A stretch of 64,000 bases of DNA from Fomitopsis serialis (taxonomy: Eukaryota; Basidiomycota; Agaricomycetes; Polyporales; Fomitopsidaceae): the NCBI RefSeq assembly GCF_022376445.1, contig NW_025954974.1, positions 1-64,000 on the forward strand, written 5' to 3'. The translations under genes were made by a program, and so were the position numbers. The notes under the pieces were generated by a model. It ran no database searches and was not told where the DNA came from. It was given only the letters and a program-made list of their open reading frames with translations. This document shows positions 57,391 to 64,000 of the stretch, one piece after another (positions within the stretch are counted from its first letter, which is position 1; the number at the start of each line of letters is the position of its first letter).

Positions 57391-60300
57391 GGGAGAGATG
57401 TTGTCGAGGGAGAGGACGGCGAGCATGGGGACGGAGACAGAAGAGTGGTGTCAGAGGATCGCGTTTGTGCGGTACCTACTGCGGACGAGGCGGCCGAGGT
57501 TGCCTGAAGTACGGGAACCGAGCACGACGTCGAGAGGTGACCCGATCAGGTACACGAATGGCTTCGGCATGCTGAGGTGCGCGTATGCATTGAGCGGATA
57601 GGCGAGGTAGGTCGTCGACGGCGTGATGGTGGACACATACGGGGTGATCACGCTTGCGACGGGATAGCGCGAACGGTGTGAGCCGCATGCGATGGAGGGC
57701 GGACAGAGGGGTCGAGGGTTGCTGACAGCGACAGAGGGCGGAGGATGATGAGGGGAGAAGACTGGTAGTCGCCAGGCTCGAGGGTTGCCGGGAACGTGAG
57801 CTCGCGGTAATTGGGCTTGAGCGCGGTGACTCCCCGCCATGATTGAGTCGCGACACGGCGTAGGCTGGCGTCTCGTCGTAAGGGATGAAGTCCTGCTTGA
57901 TATGCATTCGCAATTCCCTGCTGTCGGAAAGAACGCGTGCGTGGCGAGGACAAGCACCAACAAAACACGCGCGCTCGTCCTGATACCGGGAGGTCGACTA
58001 GTCGATGGACGTAGGGCTCGGTGAACGATACGACGACGGTGATGGTCTGTAACGAGTAGTTAGGCCGTCGAGACTAAAGGAACACTTACCGACGTTCTGC
58101 TCGACTTGCTCCTCGAATAGTGTTGCACACGCGACGGTCTCGTCGCACAAATGTACCGGAGTCGGGACTGCGAGATGAGAGAACTGCAGAGAAACTCGAT
58201 AGCGGTCAGGACGACGCTGCCCAGTGCTAAGACACACGAAGAGACACGAGCCATTGAAGCGAGAGGGAGAGACAAAACAACTAGCACTAGTAGTAAAAGC
58301 TGAAGAGCGAGAAAGAGACGTCGGCGAGTGGGAGGCGGTTCGAAAGAAGCGCGACGCGTGAGTGGTTGACAGATCGGGAAGGAATGATACCGAATAAGGA
58401 AAGTATCGTACTGCAGCCATATGAACACCCTTCTGGGCGACGGACGTACCTTGAGTCCCCTTCCGGCGTTGAGCAACGGACCCGTGTCTCGGTACGAGGT
58501 TTGCTGCACGCACGCGGTGCTATCTGCTAATCGCGCCCTAGGTGCGGCACTTAACTCGTCGTCGTGGCGCTCGTCCCGTCTTACTTGCGGGTCCGCGTCG
58601 CAGCCTTCTGGTTCGTCGCAAGCGCGCTGATAAAGTTAGTAGCATAGTAGGGTAACCGTATGGTCAGAGTCTTCCAATAGACGCACTCAGCGAGTTGGAG
58701 AGACGAGCGAATAGAAAAAACAATTGTACCAGTGCAATGACGCCCGTAGGCGCCGAGTCCGACGTGTGACGGTTTTCCCCTCCACACTTTCCGATGCTGC
58801 ACTGGCTGTGCAAGTACTGTACGCTTCCCGCCGCGCCCGTGCTTCACGCGCCAGCGTTGCGCGCGTTGGTGTCCATAGAGTAGTGATCGGGCGGCTGTAA
58901 CATGACATCCCGCCTCGGCGATTCACCACTAACCCTAGTCTCGGGGTCCCCCGGCGCCACGCGCGCGTTGTCAGTGCACCGAGCATGTACATGACCACCA
59001 CATCGCATCGGCGGACAGCAACAGACTCGGCCGGACACCATGGGTTGACGTGTTCACGAACACCAATGGGCCCTCACTGCAAGCCACCATGTACCGTTGG
59101 TCAGCAGGATTCCTGCACTGATAGAATCCTGCGCCACTCGACTCTCACCAAGCCATCGACACGCGGGCTCTCGCAGCTGATGTGAGTACCGTGTAGACAC
59201 ACCAAACACTGTTATACAGGTGTCGCTCCGGCCCGCCACAGCTTAGCTGCTTCCGCAGCGGGCAGGCGGGGCTTGAGCAGAGCGTGGAAGCCTCGAGAAC
59301 TTCGCATACAGCCTGTCCCCGTCTCGCTGTCACTATCACTCGTGCATCAAATGGCTTCCATCCGCCTCAGCTGGCAGCTCACAACGTCCCGCCCACAGCC
59401 ATCCGCGAGCAGCCGGGAGACTCCAAGCGACACGTCATAGACGAGCTCGAACAACTCATGCTGCAAACGCCGAAGAACTCCCCGGACAGGTACCCAGCCC
59501 GCAACAAGCTATTAAGGCACCTTCCTTGACGCGGTCCTTGCCAACCCAGGGACACTCGCCGTCTACGATTGAGCCACCGCCGCTTAGCCAAGGCGCTGGA
59601 TAGCGCACCCGCCCCGACAACCAGCGGGCCCCATCACAAGGAGTCACCGTGCGCGTGGGGAGGTGTGTGCCAGACATGCGGGTTTCTACTCGAACCCAGC
59701 TAACCCAATCATGCGCAGGCCGCCGATGTCGAACGATCTCCATATGTACGCACTCAACACCAGTACGCGCGATGGAACGCGCTGGGATCCCGGCGCACGA
59801 AGCCACTCTTCTCCTACCGTTCCCGCTGCCAAACTACTCATCGCCCGTGTGCGGGGGCGCGCGGCGCGCGGTGGCCAATCTCGCTCGAAAGATCAAGCCG
59901 TGCGCATCAATGCGACCACTCGGAAAGCTCACGCACGCTCATCTTCGAGGGCGGCGTCTTCAACTATGGGCAAACTCGCACGTCGCGCATTTCCACAACT
60001 GCACGTCGCTCTCGCTCGCGCCCAGCGCCCTCCCTACTTCTCCACGCCGCAACCGCAGTGAGACTACGCGGTGCCCTCTGTCGATGTTCGCGTTGGCTTC
60101 GGGCCGGGTGGTCGCATCCAGAGGGCGCCGACCTCTCTGCCTCGCAATTTCCCCCTCTGACTCGCCCATCACGGTGGCCCTCTTGGACGATCGGGCGCAG
60201 AGAAGTCGGCAGCCCTTCCGGCGGGCGGTAGTGCGAGCGGCGCGGACATCATTCCCAAGCAGGCGCGCGAGGATGCTTCACCTCTGGCTGGCATTCTGCG

Positions 60301-61110
60301 CGGCGCCGCACTGCTGTCGCACTGGATAACGTTCTCTTCGAGCGTCCCCGTTACCCGGCACTGCTTCCCCGAGTATCCTGCCTGGTCAAGCCCTGACGCG
60401 TGGACCCTCTTCCCACTCCCAAGCCCTCGCAGATCGCAAGGACCACGCATGGGATGCTCGTGGCAAATCCGGCCCTCGTACGCTTCTTGTGCAGCTGCGC
60501 GTTCTTGTCAGGTCTGCCCGACTCCCGCCTCGTGTCCACCGCGACCCTTCGCGCGTGACAACGAGCTCGATCTGGCTGCCGTGCACGGACTGAGCACGCC
60601 TGTGAATGCGCGCAACTGGGACCGGCAATGCAGGGGGTGTTTTGCCTGCCGCGACCTCGGACCGCTCGTAAACGGCGGACGGCGAGAACGGTGCGCGCCG
60701 TCCAAGGCAATCTCCCGATTCTAGGCCTTTCTCCTCTACCCGGCTCGCCTTTACCTTCCGTCTCACAGATTCAACTTGTCCCTCACGCGCTATAGCCATC
60801 GGAGCTACCTGACGCAGCATGCAGGTGGCGTGTTCAGCGCGCATGAACCTCGTCCCAGTAAGTTATCTGCCCTGGCGACATGCACCGCACCTCCACGACC
60901 TCCCCGGGCTGCGTTCAGCCGCCAGGTGTCATGCTCACAGCCTACGAGCGGAAGGTACCGGTGGTAAAGTTTGTGCGCACACGGCGGACAGCATCCACAC
61001 GCACTTCGAGGTCGACCACTGGCAGAGCCAGCCGGGCGCAGGCGGCAGGCAAGTGCGCCGGATGGACCTGACGCGCACCGTCGACGACATCTGCAACTAT
61101 AGCACCGCGT
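57391..61110 (+). repeat. Block X, copy E: decayed sequence of unknown coding origin
   Basis: Counterpart of 34898-38715, with 59.6-61.1 kb nearly identical to 37.2-38.7 kb. Open pieces include VIDELEQLMLQTPKNSPDRY (about 59436-59497), and near 61000 a piece with KVCAHTADSIHTHFEVDHW ending in MDLTRTVDDICNYSTA, followed by a GTGAGT site at 61109. About 350 bp at 58473-58840 are the C/E-specific segment. No family recognised. Confidence 0.45.
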
Positions 61111-62150
61111 GAGTGGCCCCGCCTGTCCACGCGTGTGGGCACCCTGCTGAACCGTGATCTGGGTGTAGGTCGTGCCCCGAGAACGTGCCGGGGCCGCATA
61201 CGCATCGGACAACGTTCCCTGCCAAGGCGCTGGACGACGCGAAGCCGATCGAGCAGGCGGGGCTCGTCGACGCAATCGTCATCTCCAGTGGTGAGTGTCG
61301 GTGGCCTCCCAGGTTCAGGAGCCGCTGCTGCCGACGCGTCTGCGAAGACTCCCTGCCATTCCTGATGAGGGATCTACCGGATTTCATAGCACGCTTCTTC
61401 GCGCAGAACCCACCATATGCGGCACATATCAACTTCTCCGGGACGACTGAGAGGTGCAGGAAAACTCGTTGCTGACCGCAAGCCCTCTCTGGCCATCCGC
61501 GAGGAGTTCGGCCTGAGCAATATAGCTCACGCGCTCTATGTCATTCGGGCCGAGACTGATCATGCCGCGGAGGTTGCGGACGAGTGGCAACATGTAGTTT
61601 ACCCAGTGATATACGCGCGTGTCGTGGCCTTGTGTACGTACCGAAACGATCGCTCCATGCTGTTCGTCGAGAATACCGAAAGTGTATACACAAATTCCTT
61701 GGCTCTCTCACCGCCATTCATGACCGTAAACACTGTCATGAAGCGTTCTACATGGCCTCCGATGGTTTCTCCTCCGAGGACCTTCATGATGCCCACAACG
61801 GTGCGACTGGCGCGTGAGCGTGACGGAAGTGTATTCGGATCCACACGAGACACTACGGGAACAAAGAGCCGCGAACGATCGCGGACAAGCCTTGGACGGC
61901 TCATGGAGGTTCCAAAGAGACGGCTGGGATGCACTGTGGCCGCAATCGTGAGACGGGTCAGAGGCATAGGCAGACGAGGCGAAAGCCTACCTTGCAAATC
62001 AATCTCAAGAGCCGGTTGCTGCGCCAGGGCTAGTAGTCATCTTCCAGCTCTTCCAGTCGCTTCCTCGCCCCAGGCTCCGTCAACCCTAGAAGCAGCCGGC
62101 GTATGCGGGGTCCTGCATGTGCGCGCAGTCCTCTCCTACCAGATACAGAT
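61111..62150. repeat. Block Y, copy E
   Basis: Counterpart of 38716-39780. A plus-strand frame from 61417 runs through this block and on across the antisense strand of the oxidase relic, so its length is not evidence for a gene. A piece reading KPSLAIREEFGLSNIAHALY is shared with copy C. Product unknown. Confidence 0.4.
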
Positions 62151-63495
62151 GCCAAAGAGAAAGGAACTCGCCGCCATGGTATTCATTCTTGCGACCGCGC
62201 TTCAGGTGTTCCAGCGTATCCTCGACCCAAAGGGCGTTGACGAGCACGGACAGGACGGGTCACGGCGAAATGGGGATTCATCGCTGTCTTTGGCAACGGT
62301 CTGGTGGAGCGGGAAGTGCTCAACTGTGGCCATCGGGTTCGGGCGCGGCCAGGCGGTGAGCTTGGCGACGCAGTCCAACGACTTGAGCGCGGTCTCGTGT
62401 TCGGGCTTGCGATGCGCGACGCCTTTCTAAGACACCCTGACCGTGGTATGCGACCGGATTCTGTGAGACACGTTAGATGAATGTCGATACGGGCAACAGG
62501 GGGCTGGAAGAACAACACCTGCAGCGCGTTGGCAACCTCAGATGGGATCGATGCCAACGAAATTCTTGTAGAACGCTCGCCCCTCGGCCTCTGAACCGGT
62601 GTAGAAGATGATGACCATGCAGGCTTGCCGTTGGGCCCAACGACTACTGTCTGGATCTGCGAGGACTTGTCGCCCGGGTCACGGTGGTCCCACTACTGCG
62701 CAGTGACCTCGGTTAGAACCTTGAGCTAACTACGGTCGTATATTGCGACGCAGCGAAGTCGGTTCAGCGCTGGTTGTAGAGCTAGTAGAAACCGAGATCA
62801 GAGACGACGCCGGAGTTTGACCCGCCATCGCGGATGCCCCAACATAGATCGGTGTTCTCTGTCTTTACGACCGGTCCATCAGCGAGGACAACGGTGGCCT
62901 AGGAACACATGAGGATACGTGCAGCATAAAGCTGAACGAGACTCACTTTGAGGACGTCGTCGAGGGCGATTCCGTGAGACGGCGACAGGTAGCCGCAGCC
63001 TCCGCCGAGGGTCAGGCCGGCTATACCGCCATGTTGAGCATCAGCGAACGCGTAGTCATACTATGCGGATATTAACGAAACATACATCGTTGACCGTACC
63101 GCCGACTGTCGCAAGGCCATGATACTCAGTTGCGGCCTTGTCGATGGCCTCGCAGATCGCTCCGCCGGAAACGTAGCCGATCTTCCTCTCAGGTTCAACG
63201 CGGGCGTAGTTGAAGTATTAATTCAGGTCAATGATGACGAGACCGCCCTCGCGGTGAAGGATGGGCATGCAGGGTTGTGACCACCGCCCTTGATAGCGAT
63301 CTCAAGGCCATGTGAACGTGCGTACTGGACTGTGAATGCGCGTTCTGGACTGCGAGCGAGATGTCTTGTACATCCCTGACGAAGCGACGATCTTCGCATT
63401 GCGCTTCGCGTTCATCGCCCAGCGCGCAATCGCCTCGTCATGATCGGAGCTCTCGGGAGTGTCAGATCACCCTTGGACTCTGCAGGAAAGTCGGG
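62151..63495 (-). pseudogene. Decayed FAD oxidase, copy E
   Basis: Same relic as 39781-41115: same exon order, the same stops and the same missing C-terminus, with few differences. It shares its lesions with copy C and was therefore duplicated after it died. Confidence 0.85.
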
Positions 63496-64000
63496 CAGTG
63501 GAGACTTGGCATCCGTGCGTGAGCTGTCGGTGCGGCAGGCATTCATAATCATAAGTGCCAGGCGAGGACAATCGTAGCGCTGCGGGAAAGGGTGTCAGAA
63601 ACTCAGGCTGACACCGCCGCACATGTACAGTAAGAGGTCAGGAGCATACCTTCAACCGTTCAGCATGCACGCAAACATGCCAGGTCGTCTTGGGAGGCTT
63701 GCTGATGCAGCAGGTGGGCATCGAAAGGGGAGATCACCGCGTAGCGCAGGCTTTGATGTCAGGTTGCCGCAGCTCGGTGATCGTAGCCTTGGTCCGGGCG
63801 AGCTAGAATCTCAGGGACAAGGGCCGGACAAGCTAGGATGAAATCCACGTCTGCGCTGTTATAAGCAGTATCCGTGTGCCCTAACGCAATGCCACTGGAA
63901 GATCCGCAATATCGTGACATGCCATGGCACGATGGGAGGAACGTCGCGTTGTTCTCGATGAAATGGCATTGTAGATTGCTGCAACTCACGTTCAATACAA
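63496..64000. other. Spacer after oxidase relic E, runs off the window
   Basis: Matches 41116-41620 nearly base for base. By analogy a further R1 block probably follows outside the window. Confidence 0.5.

Noticed and set aside
61417..62430. 337-codon plus-strand ORF in unit E
   Set aside because: Its second half runs antisense through the oxidase relic, and the matching frame in unit C is broken.
1..64000. CRISPR, rRNA, tRNA, LTR retrotransposon or viral genes
   Set aside because: None of their signatures was recognised on either strand; the repeats are long gene-sized blocks, not spaced arrays. tRNA genes were searched only by eye.

Overview
The window looks like nuclear DNA of an agaricomycete (mushroom-forming basidiomycete). 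It is GC-rich, its genes carry many short introns (about 43-60 nt, GTRNGT donors, YAG acceptors), and the gene families fit: F-box proteins of the basidiomycete type, a berberine-bridge-like FAD oxidase, a rhodanese/tyrosine-phosphatase fusion, a mitochondrial Isa1-type Fe-S scaffold and a Helitron helicase relic. I see no rRNA, tRNA, CRISPR or bacterial-type signal. All calls rest on reading the sequence; no search was run.

The window is a local array of repeated, unevenly decayed gene blocks. The core unit is a conserved spliced leader, an F-box gene (+), an Isa1-like gene (-), and a long block X of unknown, broken coding DNA. There are five F-box copies: A 2.5-4.3 kb, B 18.5-20.1 kb, C 31.7-33.4 kb, D 46.3-47.9 kb and E 54.2-55.8 kb. 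There are four Isa1 copies: B 20.7-21.5, C 34.1-34.9, D 48.7-49.4 and E 56.5-57.4 kb. Units B and D resemble each other downstream of the F-box gene, and C and E resemble each other, so the array has an alternating two-unit period. Between units lie four copies of the FAD oxidase (one intact at 5.1-6.6 kb; relics at 8.2, 39.8 and 62.2 kb), three of the phosphatase (one complete at 11.6-16.8 kb; a 5'-truncated copy at 24.5-28.0 kb; a 3' fragment at 44.0-44.8 kb) and three of a decayed block R1 (1, 41.8 and 52.4 kb).

Best-preserved genes: the FAD oxidase at 5083-6648 (-), 465 aa in four exons; the phosphatase at 11574-16819 (+), 1454 aa in four exons; and F-box copies B, C and E (477, 478 and 475 aa by my exon model). 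F-box A is altered at its 3' end by a 266-bp TA-flanked MITE. F-box D is a frameshifted pseudogene. Only Isa1 copy D keeps both cysteine motifs. Copy B has its last exon inverted, and copies C and E share an 11-nt deletion that removes the CGCG motif.

Mobile DNA: the MITE in F-box A, and a ~2.2-kb Helitron-like insertion (28.58-30.76 kb) between the truncated phosphatase and unit C, recognisable because the matching site in unit B is empty. The genes do not form one pathway. What ties them together is shared duplication history: truncation inside introns, fusion junctions, a micro-inversion and probable gene conversion.
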